Shown here one piece after another: positions 19,089-27,090 of a stretch of 64,000 nt of DNA. The position numbers were made by a program, and so were the translations under genes. Each line of letters opens with the position of its first letter. Position 1 is the stretch's first letter. The stretch covers positions 27,747 to 91,746 of the forward strand of contig NZ_BAHE01000025.1 of the NCBI RefSeq assembly GCF_000298235.1. The letters are read 5' to 3'. The notes beneath the pieces are model-generated. The model made no database searches. It was not told the origin of the DNA and worked only from the letters and a program-made list of their open reading frames with translations. Source of the stretch: Gordonia namibiensis NBRC 108229. Lineage in GTDB: Bacteria; Actinomycetota; Actinomycetes; Mycobacteriales; Mycobacteriaceae.

Positions 19089-20182
19089 GCCTCCTCGGTG
19101 GGGGTGCTGGTGGCGCGCAGGGCGTTCATCATCTTGATCCAGTGTGAACGCTTCCAGCCGTCCTGGTCCTCACCCCAGCCGATCTCGCCGTCGAACTCCC
19201 AGCGCATCAATGCGTTGCTGCCGAGCCCGCCCTCGCACATGTGGCTCACCGAGAACCCCTCGGCGTACATGGTGCGGTCGGTCAGGTCGGTGAGGTCGAC
19301 CTGCATGTGGGCACTCCACCCGGTCTGCGGGTCGCGGAAGTTGCGCATCCGCGACCGAGTCTTGTCGAGGCGCTCGAATCTCCCGTCGCGGAGCAGCCAG
19401 CCGTGGTTGAGCGGCGACCAGCCCTCGGCGTCGCCGTCCTGTGGGCGGACGAAACCGAGAAAACCGGTCTCCGGACCGGAGTGGCCGAAGATGTACTGGA
19501 TTCGGCCGCGGCCTCGTTCGCGTTCGATCTCCCGCCACCGCGGGCCGCCGGGGTGCAGGACCTTGTACTCGCCGCGGAGATACTCGGGCTTCTTGGATTG
19601 CATGTGGTGCCCACCGCGGGGTCCCCAGGTGCGGTCCCGGATGGAGTACGAGTCGATCGGGATCGACTCACCGCGTAGGACGAGTTCCCCCACCTGGTGA
19701 CCGAGCTGGTCGAGGTGCGGACTGTACATCGCCGGCGGCTCACCCGGGGTGAAGCGCCGGGGCGGGTGAACGGCGGTGTGCTCGAACGAGATCGAGAAGT
19801 CGTTCGCCGGGTCGGAGTAGGAGATCTGGTAGCGCGTCAGTGGTTCGATCATCTTCACGGAGAAGCCACCGTGCGGGAAGGTGATGTCCCGCAGATCAGG
19901 GTTCTCCGGCATCGGCTTGTCGGTCGCGTTGCGGTAGTAGGCGATGCGACCGACGTCGGCGCCGCTGGGATCCCAGACGAAGACGCGCCAGGTCACCGTG
20001 CCGCGGTTGACGTCATACCGGGCATGCAGCCATCCGCCGATGTGCCGGGCGGGGACGTTGAAGGACCACCAGTTCGTCTCCACCCAGTACGGGTCGTCGG
20101 TGGGTGGCACGTGGTACGTGTCATCCGCCGGTGTGAACGGAGTGTCCGCGGTGATCTCGCCGGCGTTTTCGTCAACAGTCAC
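19085..20182 (-). CDS. CrtC/AttH-like beta-barrel protein, function unknown
   Basis: A 365-residue soluble protein rich in Trp/Gly beta-strand motifs (VETNWWSFNVPARHIGGWLH, RTWGPRGGHHM, GWLLRDGRFERLD), recalling the two-domain lipocalin-like fold of hydroxyneurosporene synthase (CrtC) and AttH. That fold hydrates or isomerises hydrophobic chains in some members. GTG start at 20182. It is operonic with the CoA-transferase and divergent from the amidohydrolase, so an accessory step in the same pathway is likely. Family call is from pattern memory. Confidence 0.55.
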   Translation of the reverse strand: MTVDENAGEITADTPFTPADDTYHVPPTDDPYWVETNWWSFNVPARHIGGWLHARYDVNRGTVTWRVFVWDPSGADVGRIAYYRNATDKPMPENPDLRDITFPHGGFSVKMIEPLTRYQISYSDPANDFSISFEHTAVHPPRRFTPGEPPAMYSPHLDQLGHQVGELVLRGESIPIDSYSIRDRTWGPRGGHHMQSKKPEYLRGEYKVLHPGGPRWREIERERGRGRIQYIFGHSGPETGFLGFVRPQDGDAEGWSPLNHGWLLRDGRFERLDKTRSRMRNFRDPQTGWSAHMQVDLTDLTDRTMYAEGFSVSHMCEGGLGSNALMRWEFDGEIGWGEDQDGWKRSHWIKMMNALRATSTPTEEA

Positions 20183-20200
20183 ACCTCGGACGCTAGCATA

Positions 20201-20216
20201 GGGTTAACTTATTTAG
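20201..20216 (+). promoter_or_regulatory. Regulon motif C1 (CrtC-like / amidohydrolase promoter)
   Basis: GGGTTAACTTATTTAG; core TAACTTATTT at 20205-20214. First of two copies in the divergent gap between the genes starting at 20182 and 20378. Confidence 0.45.
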
Positions 20217-20237
20217 TGAGGATTCTCATCCCTTAAA

Positions 20238-20255
20238 ACAGGTAACTCATTGATC
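20238..20255 (+). promoter_or_regulatory. Regulon motif C2 (CrtC-like / amidohydrolase promoter)
   Basis: ACAGGTAACTCATTGATC; core TAACTCATTG at 20243-20252. Closest to motif F at 43.9 kb. Confidence 0.5.
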
Positions 20256-20377
20256 TGATGCCCTTGTGGACCCCTGATTCGGCGTGCCACGATGGGATCC
20301 GTGGCTCAGCGTGTCGTCCCGCGCTGCCAGTAGTCCGATGGGCCCGGAGGAACTCGGGCGAAACGCGAGGAGATGCA

Positions 20378-21532
20378 ATGCCGCTGCAGGACCACATGCA
20401 ATTGATCTCGACCGACGACCACCTGATCGAACGCCCCGGATTGTGGACCGACCGTCTGCCTCGGAAGTTCCTGGAAGCCGGCCCCAACATCATCGAGAAG
20501 GAACTGCGGCCCGGTCGGCCACCGGCGCAGGTCTGGCGCTACGAGGACCGGATCTACCCCTACATCGGACTCAACGCGGTCGCGGGCAAGAAGCCGGAGG
20601 AGTACGGTGCCGAGCCCGTTCGCTACGACGACATGCTGCCGGGCTGCTACGACCCCAAGGCGCGGCTCGCGGACATGGACGTCGACGGCGTCCATGCGGC
20701 ACTGTGCTTCCCGTCGTTCCCCCGTTTTGCGGGCACGGTATTCCTCGAGGGCGAGGACAAGGACCTCGCCCACGCCTGCGTGCAGGCCTGGAACGACTAC
20801 CTGCTCGACGAGTGGTGCCCGACGGCGCCGGACCGGTACATCCCGATGGTGATCCTGCCCCTGTGGGACACCGAACTCGCGATCGCCGAGATCCATCGCA
20901 CCGCCCAGAAGGGCTCGCGCGCCATCGCTTTCGTGGAGAACCCGGTCCCGCTGGGACTGCCCTCCTTTCACACCGACCACTGGGACGGTGTCTTCTCGGC
21001 CTGCGAGGAGACCGGGCAGGTCCTGTCGATCCATTTCGGGACGTCGGGCAAGCCACCGATCACCGCACCCGAGGCGCCGATGGCGGTGATGATCGCGCTG
21101 TTCGGCTGCAATTCGATGTACGCAACCGCCGACCTGCTGTTCTCCCCGGTGTTCCACAAGCATCCCGAGCTCAGGTTCGCACTGAGTGAGGGTGGCATCG
21201 GCTGGGTGCCCTACATGCTCGAACGCATCGATCTCACCTGGGAGAAGCACCGCTACTACCAGAACATCAACCAGACGGTCCGGCCGTCGGATCTGTTCCG
21301 CGAACACATCTTCGGGTGCTTCATCGAGGACCAGCACGGCATCGACAACCGGCACGCGGTCGGCATCGACAACATCACCTGGGAATGCGACTATCCGCAT
21401 TCCGACTCCAACTGGCCGAACAGTCGCAAGGTGGTGGCCGAGTCCATGCGCAACGTGCCGGACGAGGAGGTTCACAAGATGGTGGAACTCAACGCCCGCA
21501 AGCTGTTCAACTTCCCGCGGACCGAGGGCTGA
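20378..21532 (+). CDS. Amidohydrolase-2-family metal-dependent hydrolase/decarboxylase-like protein
   Basis: A 384-residue TIM-barrel protein of the amidohydrolase 2 group. An N-terminal TDDH replaces the usual HxH metal pair; further metal-ligand-type positions are in LSIHFGTSG and ECDYPHSDSNWP near the C-terminus. Family members hydrolyse or decarboxylate ring and side-chain acids. ATG 20378 follows GCGAGGAGATGCA; an in-frame start 120 bp upstream overlaps the divergent promoter. It heads an operon with an 80-residue protein and a double-hotdog dehydratase. Substrate unknown. Confidence 0.78.
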   Translation: MPLQDHMQLISTDDHLIERPGLWTDRLPRKFLEAGPNIIEKELRPGRPPAQVWRYEDRIYPYIGLNAVAGKKPEEYGAEPVRYDDMLPGCYDPKARLADMDVDGVHAALCFPSFPRFAGTVFLEGEDKDLAHACVQAWNDYLLDEWCPTAPDRYIPMVILPLWDTELAIAEIHRTAQKGSRAIAFVENPVPLGLPSFHTDHWDGVFSACEETGQVLSIHFGTSGKPPITAPEAPMAVMIALFGCNSMYATADLLFSPVFHKHPELRFALSEGGIGWVPYMLERIDLTWEKHRYYQNINQTVRPSDLFREHIFGCFIEDQHGIDNRHAVGIDNITWECDYPHSDSNWPNSRKVVAESMRNVPDEEVHKMVELNARKLFNFPRTEG

Positions 21533-21536
21533 GGCC

Positions 21537-21779
21537 ATGGGCGACCGGCAGGAACCCGAACTCGTCGAACAGATCCCGGCGGCCGACTGGACCGACCAGG
21601 ACCTCCTGACCCGTGACGGCGCCGGCCTGCTGCTCGACGACGAGATCGCGGCCGAACGTGCGCGCGTCGAGGAGTCGACGAGCTCCGGTGACGACGCCGC
21701 CGTTGCGGAGGGGAAGCGAAGACTCAACCGGCTCATCGAGATCCGACGATCGCTCACCACCGAACGAGGTAACCCATGA
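21537..21779 (+). CDS. Small acidic helical protein of unknown function
   Basis: An 80-residue protein, ATG 21537, starting 4 bp after the amidohydrolase stop and ending in a 4-bp ATGA overlap with the double-hotdog gene. It is acidic and mostly helical by composition (LLDDEIAAERARVEES, GKRRLNRLIEIRRSL), with no cysteine or membrane span. Tight coupling on both sides argues it is real. Possibly an accessory subunit of a neighbour; family not recognised. Confidence 0.7.
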   Translation: MGDRQEPELVEQIPAADWTDQDLLTRDGAGLLLDDEIAAERARVEESTSSGDDAAVAEGKRRLNRLIEIRRSLTTERGNP

Positions 21780-23020
21780 CGCTGACCGATCCCGGTTTCG
21801 GTGTCCTGACGGACGAGAAGATCGAGCGCAGCCGCCTGCGGAACGGTGTGCCCGAACGAATTCCGCACGCGCCGCACAATTACGAGGTGACCTGGGACGG
21901 CGTGCGACACTTCGCGCAGGCCTACGGCGACGACAACCCGCTGTTCTGCGACCCCGACTATGGTCCGACGACCCGCTGGGGTGGGATGATCGCGCCGCCG
22001 GCCTTTCACTACACGATGGGAGAGGACGCCGCACCGAAGCCCGACGCCGAGACCAAGGCGTTGTTCCGCGGCGATCCCTTCGCCGGGTTGGGGTCGTACC
22101 AGGCGGTCATGGAGTTCGAGTGGTGGCGGCCGCTGCATCTCGGAGATCGGCTGCACTGCCTGCGTTCCCAGGTGGGAGTGGTGCCGAAGACGAGTGAGTT
22201 CGGCGGCCGTTCGGCGCACGTGACCCGGGCGTTCATCTACGACAACGCGCAGGGCGAACCCTGCGTGATCCGCCGCGGGACGTGGATCAACGCAGAACGC
22301 ACGGCTTCGAAGAAGCGGAAGAAGGAAGTCCTCGAACCCGAGCCGTACACGCCCGAACAACTCGCCGAGATCGATGCGGCGTACGAGGCCGAGGAGTGTC
22401 GGGGTGCGGAACCGAGGTACTGGGAGGACGTCGAGGTCGGCGATTCGCTGCCGATGAAGGTGAAGGGGCCGCTGGTCACGACCGACGTCGTCGTGTGGCA
22501 CGTCGGTTGGGGTATGCAGCTGACACCAAACGGCGCCTTCGGGCACGCCTACAAGATCCGTAAGAAGGCTCCCGGCCTGTATCCGCCGAACGCGCTCAAC
22601 ATCCCCGACACCGTCCAGCGTCTGCACTGGGAACCCGAACGCGCACGCGAACTGGGCATCCCGACGTCATACGACTACGGCGCCATGCGGGAGACCTGGC
22701 TGACGCACCTGCTCACCGACTGGATCGGTGACGACGGTTGGCTGTGGAAGCTGTCGGTCCAGCACCGCGGCTTCAACTACATGGGCGACACGACGTGGCT
22801 CAAGGGACAGGTCGTCGACAAGCGGCAGGTCGACGGACGCAACGAGGTCGATATCGAACTCTGGTGCGAGAACCAGCGCGGCGCCATCACCTCGCCGGCC
22901 ACCGCGGTCGTCCTGCTGCCCACCCGCTCGGCCTCCGTCGAGCTGCCCGACCCGCCGGCCGACAGCCGTGACGGCATCCTGCGATACGAGATGGACCGGA
23001 TCGCCGACCCCGGTCTCTGA
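21776..23020 (+). CDS. Fused double-hotdog (FAS1-like dehydratase + MaoC-like) protein
   Basis: A 414-residue protein with two hotdog domains: residues about 10-195 (FAS1-dehydratase-like) and 220-395 (MaoC-like). Such proteins hydrate enoyl-CoA in beta-oxidation. The first domain has AYGDDNPLF (D52/D53): the R-hydratase Asp is kept but the usual His is F57, so its activity is in doubt. It is a paralogue of the gene at 32003-33313, sharing the C-terminal pattern DYG-x2-RE-x-WLTH and FNY-x-GDT. Last gene of its operon. Confidence 0.8.
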   Translation: MTLTDPGFGVLTDEKIERSRLRNGVPERIPHAPHNYEVTWDGVRHFAQAYGDDNPLFCDPDYGPTTRWGGMIAPPAFHYTMGEDAAPKPDAETKALFRGDPFAGLGSYQAVMEFEWWRPLHLGDRLHCLRSQVGVVPKTSEFGGRSAHVTRAFIYDNAQGEPCVIRRGTWINAERTASKKRKKEVLEPEPYTPEQLAEIDAAYEAEECRGAEPRYWEDVEVGDSLPMKVKGPLVTTDVVVWHVGWGMQLTPNGAFGHAYKIRKKAPGLYPPNALNIPDTVQRLHWEPERARELGIPTSYDYGAMRETWLTHLLTDWIGDDGWLWKLSVQHRGFNYMGDTTWLKGQVVDKRQVDGRNEVDIELWCENQRGAITSPATAVVLLPTRSASVELPDPPADSRDGILRYEMDRIADPGL

Positions 23021-23449
23021 GGCCTTCACGGCAAAACGCGCCCTCCGCTCCTGAGCAGCGTCCGGAGCTTGCGGAGGACGCGTGACGAAGGGTGAGCCGA
23101 ACTCGCCAGCCCTTCGTGGCTCGTCGCTGCGCTCCTCGCACCTCAGGGAGCGGTGGCGGTCGCGCGTGTGGTCATTGCACTCCAGGGCGTGCGGTTGGGT
23201 CGTCGTTTCTCGACCAAGCGCGAAAACTCGTCCCCCTCAGGGGTGCTCGAGGGCATATTGCCCTCCAAGGTCTCTCACGGGGACGAGAATTCTTTTGGCG
23301 CGCAGTCCGAGCGGTGCGGCGGTTGGCGAGGAGATGTAACCAGCTCCTCGCACCTCAGGGGGTGAGGGCAGCTCGTCGACTTCGATACGCTCCTTCGTCG
23401 CTACTCAGCCCGGCGGCTATCGTTCCTCGCACCTCAGTGGACGAGGTGA
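23021..23449. repeat. Repeat-rich convergent gap between dehydratase and thioesterase genes
   Basis: Contains a CCAGCCCTTCGTGGCTCG...GCACCTCAGG repeat at about 23106-23147, a nested hairpin at 23227-23287 (CTCGTCCCC/GGGGACGAG outside, GAGGGCA/TGCCCTC inside) and a TTCGATACGCTCC...CTACTCAGCCCGGCGG unit at about 23378-23415. The same elements recur at 41.1 and 58.3 kb. A possible 37-codon gene lies inside on the minus strand. Confidence 0.8.
23143..23256 (-). CDS. Possible 37-residue small protein
   Basis: ATG 23256 is preceded at ideal distance by GGAGG (TTGGAGGGCAATATG). The frame reads MPSSTPEGDEFSRLVEKRRP and on to a TGA at 23143 that is itself the first base triplet of the TGAGGTGCGAG repeat. 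Charged, no membrane segment. It could equally be a chance frame inside repeat DNA; the ribosome site overlaps the inner hairpin stem. No family recognised. Confidence 0.3.
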   Translation of the reverse strand: MPSSTPEGDEFSRLVEKRRPNRTPWSAMTTRATATAP

Positions 23450-24376
23450 TCAGCTGGCGTGACCGTTGCGGTCGCCCGTGCGAGAACCGTTGCGCTTCTC
23501 GCGGTTTCGGAACAGGGACTCCTGGGCGAGGTTGGCGAGCAGCACCTCGTCCTCGTCGTAGATGCGGCCGGTGTACATGCCGCGGCCCCCGGAGGTGGAC
23601 TCGGGAGCCAGATCCATCAGCATCCACCGGTTGGCGTCGCACTGCCGGTGCATCCACACGGTGTGGTCGATGCTGGGCAGGATGCCCACCTCTTTGACCA
23701 TCGGGGCCTTCGACAGTCCGGTGCACATGTCGGAGATGAACACCAGGCCGCAGGTGTGGAGGTTCGGGTCGGGGTCGGTCGGGTCCGGGTCAAGGGGTTC
23801 GGTGATGCGAATCCACAGACGCGTCGGCCAGCGGTGGTACTGGTCGGCGTCATCGGGGATGCGGACGTCGAGGTCGAGCATGCGCGGGTCCTGGGGGACC
23901 GTGACCAGTTGTGCAGGAGGCACCGTGGCCGGCATGGCGTCGGCCTGATAGTCGGCGCCCGACTGCTCGCGTTGGAAGGACGCAGCGAGATGCAGGATGT
24001 CGACGCCGTCCTGGCTGGCGACGACTTGTCGTACGGAGTACCGGCCGCCGTCGCGTTCGCGGGTGACCGTGAACGTGATGGGCTTCGTCGCGTCGCCGGG
24101 GACCAGGAAGTAACAGTGCATCGAGTGGGCCAGGCGATGGTCGGGGAGGGTGAGCGAGGCGGCACGCAACCCCTGCGCGGTGAGGCGACCGCCGTAGAGC
24201 CCTCGCGGGTCGTCGGCGCTGGCCGGAGCCGCGATGAACACGTCGTTGCCCACATCCGTGAGGTCGAGGGCCTGCGCGACGGTCGAGGCGATCTCGCCGG
24301 TGTGCATTCTCGGTGATCGACGGTCTCCCGGATCGATGCCGACGTCGTCGGTCGCGCGCGCGTTGCGTGTGGTCAT
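23450..24376 (-). CDS. tesB: Acyl-CoA thioesterase II
   Basis: A 308-residue double-hotdog thioesterase of the TesB family that releases free acid and CoA from acyl-CoA. Visible signatures are GLYGGRLTAQGLRAAS, HSMHCYFLVPGD, RDGGRYSVRQV and the C-terminal DHTVWMHR. ATG 24376 is chosen; upstream frame extends 42 residues without conserved sequence. It follows the mycofactocin-type SDR on the same strand by 64 bp. It may relieve CoA trapping or release a pathway product. Confidence 0.88.
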   Translation of the reverse strand: MTTRNARATDDVGIDPGDRRSPRMHTGEIASTVAQALDLTDVGNDVFIAAPASADDPRGLYGGRLTAQGLRAASLTLPDHRLAHSMHCYFLVPGDATKPITFTVTRERDGGRYSVRQVVASQDGVDILHLAASFQREQSGADYQADAMPATVPPAQLVTVPQDPRMLDLDVRIPDDADQYHRWPTRLWIRITEPLDPDPTDPDPNLHTCGLVFISDMCTGLSKAPMVKEVGILPSIDHTVWMHRQCDANRWMLMDLAPESTSGGRGMYTGRIYDEDEVLLANLAQESLFRNREKRNGSRTGDRNGHAS

Positions 24377-24440
24377 GATCCCTTGCTCTCTGCTGTCCCT
24401 GCCGCGCCTGTCCCCGTCTCGTTTGTCCCTGTCGGGAGGG

Positions 24441-25292
24441 TCAGAGGGGAACAGCCTTGGCGATCGCGCCCGCGTCGACCTTGAGCTGGGAGCCGGTGAC
24501 ATAGCGGGACTCGTCCGAGGCCAGGTACACCACCGCGTTGCTGACGTCGAGCGGGTCGACCCACGGCACCGGGATGGCGTTCATCACCGGGAAGGACAGA
24601 GACGCATCGTCCTTGGTGGGGGACTCCAGGTCAGGACGGAACATCCGGTACATCGCGTCGTTCTGCAGCATGTCGGTGTCGCAGTTGGCCGGATGTACCG
24701 CGTTGACGCGGATACCCCGCGGCGCGACGAGGATCGAGAAGTCGTGCACGAGTTGAGCGATGGCTCGTTTAGAGTAGCCGTAACCGGCGCCGCCGGGGCC
24801 GGTCGCCGGGTTGTCGACGGAGCCCGGGACGAGTCCGGCGACCGAACCGATGCCGATCAGCGAGGCCCCGTCGCCCAAGTGTGGATAGGCGGCGTTGAAG
24901 GTGTTGATCAGACCGACGAGGTTGACGTCGACGACGTCGAGGAAGGTGTTCGGCGGTGTCTGGCCGAGCGGGCACACACCGGCGTTGGCCACGACGATGT
25001 CGAGATGACCGAACGCCTCGATACCCGCGGCAACCGCCTCGTCGAGTGCGGCGCGGTCGCGGACATCGGCTGCGCGCGTGACGATCGACTGCCCGGTCTT
25101 CTCGACCAGACGTACTGTCTCGTCGAGGTCTTCCTGCGACGCGAGCGGATAGGTCATGTTCTCCACCGGGCGGGGAAGGTCGACGCCGATGATGTCGGCT
25201 CCTTCCTCGGCGAGTCGCACTGCGTGGCTTCGACCTTGACCGCGCGCCACACCGGTGACGAAAACTACTTTTCCTGCGAGTCGAGCTGACAT
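24441..25292 (-). CDS. Mycofactocin-type SDR oxidoreductase
   Basis: A 283-residue short-chain dehydrogenase. The cofactor motif VTGVARGQGRSHAVRLAEEGADIIGVD is the hallmark of the actinobacterial SDR group associated with mycofactocin, whose nicotinamide is held without exchange (family knowledge). Catalytic S/Y-x3-K are in IGSVAGLV and GYGYSKRA. ATG 25292 has GGAG upstream. It likely oxidises an alcohol of the pathway. No mycofactocin biosynthesis genes are in the window. Confidence 0.85.
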   Translation of the reverse strand: MSARLAGKVVFVTGVARGQGRSHAVRLAEEGADIIGVDLPRPVENMTYPLASQEDLDETVRLVEKTGQSIVTRAADVRDRAALDEAVAAGIEAFGHLDIVVANAGVCPLGQTPPNTFLDVVDVNLVGLINTFNAAYPHLGDGASLIGIGSVAGLVPGSVDNPATGPGGAGYGYSKRAIAQLVHDFSILVAPRGIRVNAVHPANCDTDMLQNDAMYRMFRPDLESPTKDDASLSFPVMNAIPVPWVDPLDVSNAVVYLASDESRYVTGSQLKVDAGAIAKAVPL

Positions 25293-25312
25293 GGTGGCTC
25301 CTGCCTGCCGAT

Positions 25313-25331
25313 CAAAAGGTTAACTCTTTTG
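25313..25331 (+). promoter_or_regulatory. Regulon motif D, palindromic (promoter of the SDR/thioesterase operon)
   Basis: CAAAAG-GTTAACT-CTTTTG: a 6-bp inverted repeat around the shared TAACT core (25321-25330), 20 bp upstream of the SDR start. The most symmetric of the eight copies. Confidence 0.5.
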
Positions 25332-25385
25332 ATTCATTAGACACCATGTCAGCCGACCGCAGTGGTGTTTCGGTTGAAGTTCGGT

Positions 25386-26591
25386 TCAGGCGGCGGATCG
25401 TTCCAGCACGTGAATGCCGCAGGCCGAACCGAGGCCGATGACGTGCGCCAAACCGACTCGTGCACCCTCGATCTGGCGATCGCCGGCCTCGCCGCGCAGG
25501 TGATGGCAGACCTCCCACACGTTGGCGATGCCGGTGGCCGATATCGGGTGTCCCTTCGATTCCAGGCCGCCGGAGACGTTGACCGGCGTCGTGCCGGTGC
25601 GCCACGTCGCACCGCTCTCGAAGAAGTCGACCGCATTGCCGGGCTCGCACAGGCCGAGGTTGTCGTAATGGACGAGTTCGGCGGTGGCGAAACAGTCGTG
25701 CAGCTCGACCAGATCCAGATCCGACGGCCCGATGCCCGCCAGCTCGTAGGCTCTCTGAGCAGCGTTACGGGTGAGTGTGTTGACATCGGGCAACACCTGG
25801 CAGGCTTCCTGCCAGGGGTCGGAGGTCAGGACCGAGGCCGAGATCTTTACTGCGCGGCGTCGTTGTTCGAGCGACAGCTTCGACAGCTCACTGTCGCTGA
25901 CCAGCACGGCGGCGGCTGCGCCGTCGCAGTTCGCCGAACACATCGACCGCGTGTTCGGGTAGGCGATCATGACGTCGTTCTTGATCTGCTCGGCCGACAT
26001 CGACTTGGTGTAGGCCGCAAGCGGATTGAGCGTCGAATGCTCATGGTTCTTCTCCGCGATGCGGGCGAACAGGTCGAGCGGAACGCCGGAGTAGTCGACC
26101 TCGTGTAGGTATTCCATGCCGACCTGCGCGAAGACGCCGGGCATCGCTTCGGTGCCGACGCGTCCGTCGAGGCCGGTCACCGCGCCGAACCGGCCCTGGG
26201 GTGTCCACTCGTTGCCGGTCGACGGTTTGCCCCGACCGCCCAGGAGCCCCGCGCCGGCGAGTTTCTCGACACCGACCGCAAGCGCGTAGCGGGCCTCACC
26301 GGCCTTGATGGCCATCACCGCGGTGCGCAGCGCGGTGGCCCCGGTCGCGCACGCGTTGCTGACGTTGTACACGGGGATGCCGGTCTGGCCGATCTGCTTC
26401 TGCAGCGCCTGACCGAAGCCCGGCGGTGCCATGAGGTTGCCGGCCGCCAGCATGTCGATGTCCGACATGGTGATCCCGGCGTCGGCGATCGCGGCAAGCG
26501 ATGCCTCGGCGCCCAGATCGACCACGTCGCGATCGAGGTGCTTGCCGAACTTGGTCATGTAGATACCGAGAATCCACACGTTCTCCGCCAT
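25386..26591 (-). CDS. SCP2/thiolase-like lipid-transfer protein (with active-site Cys)
   Basis: A 401-residue thiolase-fold enzyme. The nucleophile position is C81 (NACATGA), and a GHP motif is near the C-terminus (SKGHPISATG). The last motif reads GLGSACGIHVL instead of the GGGMG of classic thiolases, as in SCP2-type/Ltp proteins. Its ATG overlaps the upstream DUF35 gene stop by one base, and such pairs act together in acyl-CoA side-chain cleavage. Thiolysis is likely because the Cys is kept. Confidence 0.82.
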   Translation of the reverse strand: MAENVWILGIYMTKFGKHLDRDVVDLGAEASLAAIADAGITMSDIDMLAAGNLMAPPGFGQALQKQIGQTGIPVYNVSNACATGATALRTAVMAIKAGEARYALAVGVEKLAGAGLLGGRGKPSTGNEWTPQGRFGAVTGLDGRVGTEAMPGVFAQVGMEYLHEVDYSGVPLDLFARIAEKNHEHSTLNPLAAYTKSMSAEQIKNDVMIAYPNTRSMCSANCDGAAAAVLVSDSELSKLSLEQRRRAVKISASVLTSDPWQEACQVLPDVNTLTRNAAQRAYELAGIGPSDLDLVELHDCFATAELVHYDNLGLCEPGNAVDFFESGATWRTGTTPVNVSGGLESKGHPISATGIANVWEVCHHLRGEAGDRQIEGARVGLAHVIGLGSACGIHVLERSAA

Positions 26592-27052
26592 CAGACCGCC
26601 TCCCCGTTTCCGGACGTATCCGGTTCGAATCCGAAACCGATTGCCTCCACGCCGTTGTCGTCGGTACCGACGACATATGTCGCCAGACGCAGCGGCATGC
26701 CCAAGGTGATGTTCTCGGGCGTCGGATCGGTGTTGATGACGTTGCCGCGCACGTGCGTTCCGCCGCAGTCGATCACGCCGGCGACGAATGGCACCTGCAC
26801 ACCGGGTGCTGCGAAGGACACGATCGTGTAGGTGCGCAGGGTCCCCGTGGTCGGGACGTCGACATCGGTGAATTCGGTCCCGAAGCACGATGCGCAGGCG
26901 TTCCGGTGGTCGAAGTACCGCGCCGAACACTTCGTGCACTCGTGCGCGATGAGGTGGGGATGGTCGCCGAGGACGAGGTAGTCGACGATCGGTACGGCGC
27001 CCGGCGAGGCGTCGGAGGACGCCGGCGGTGCCGCGGTGGACGTGTCGGTCAT
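26591..27052 (-). CDS. DUF35 zinc-ribbon/OB-fold protein
   Basis: A 153-residue partner protein: rubredoxin-like zinc ribbon (CTKCSARYFDHRNACASC) then an OB fold (GTLRTYTIVSFA, PFVAGVIDCGG). In steroid side-chain degradation DUF35 modules bind Ltp aldolases and thiolases and are needed for activity. ATG 27052. It is sandwiched between the ligase and the thiolase gene on the same strand. Confidence 0.88.
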   Translation of the reverse strand: MTDTSTAAPPASSDASPGAVPIVDYLVLGDHPHLIAHECTKCSARYFDHRNACASCFGTEFTDVDVPTTGTLRTYTIVSFAAPGVQVPFVAGVIDCGGTHVRGNVINTDPTPENITLGMPLRLATYVVGTDDNGVEAIGFGFEPDTSGNGEAV

Positions 27053-27090
27053 GTGGAGTGGTTCCCTTTCATGGTGCTGCGCGTGTGCCG

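Noticed and set aside
20306..22627. 773-codon minus-strand frame opposite the amidohydrolase operon
   Set aside because: Antisense shadow; the plus strand has coupled genes with ribosome sites and recognisable motifs.
23153..23365. 70-codon plus-strand frame in the convergent gap
   Set aside because: It runs through repeat DNA without a good ribosome site; the opposite-strand small frame is the better, though weak, candidate.
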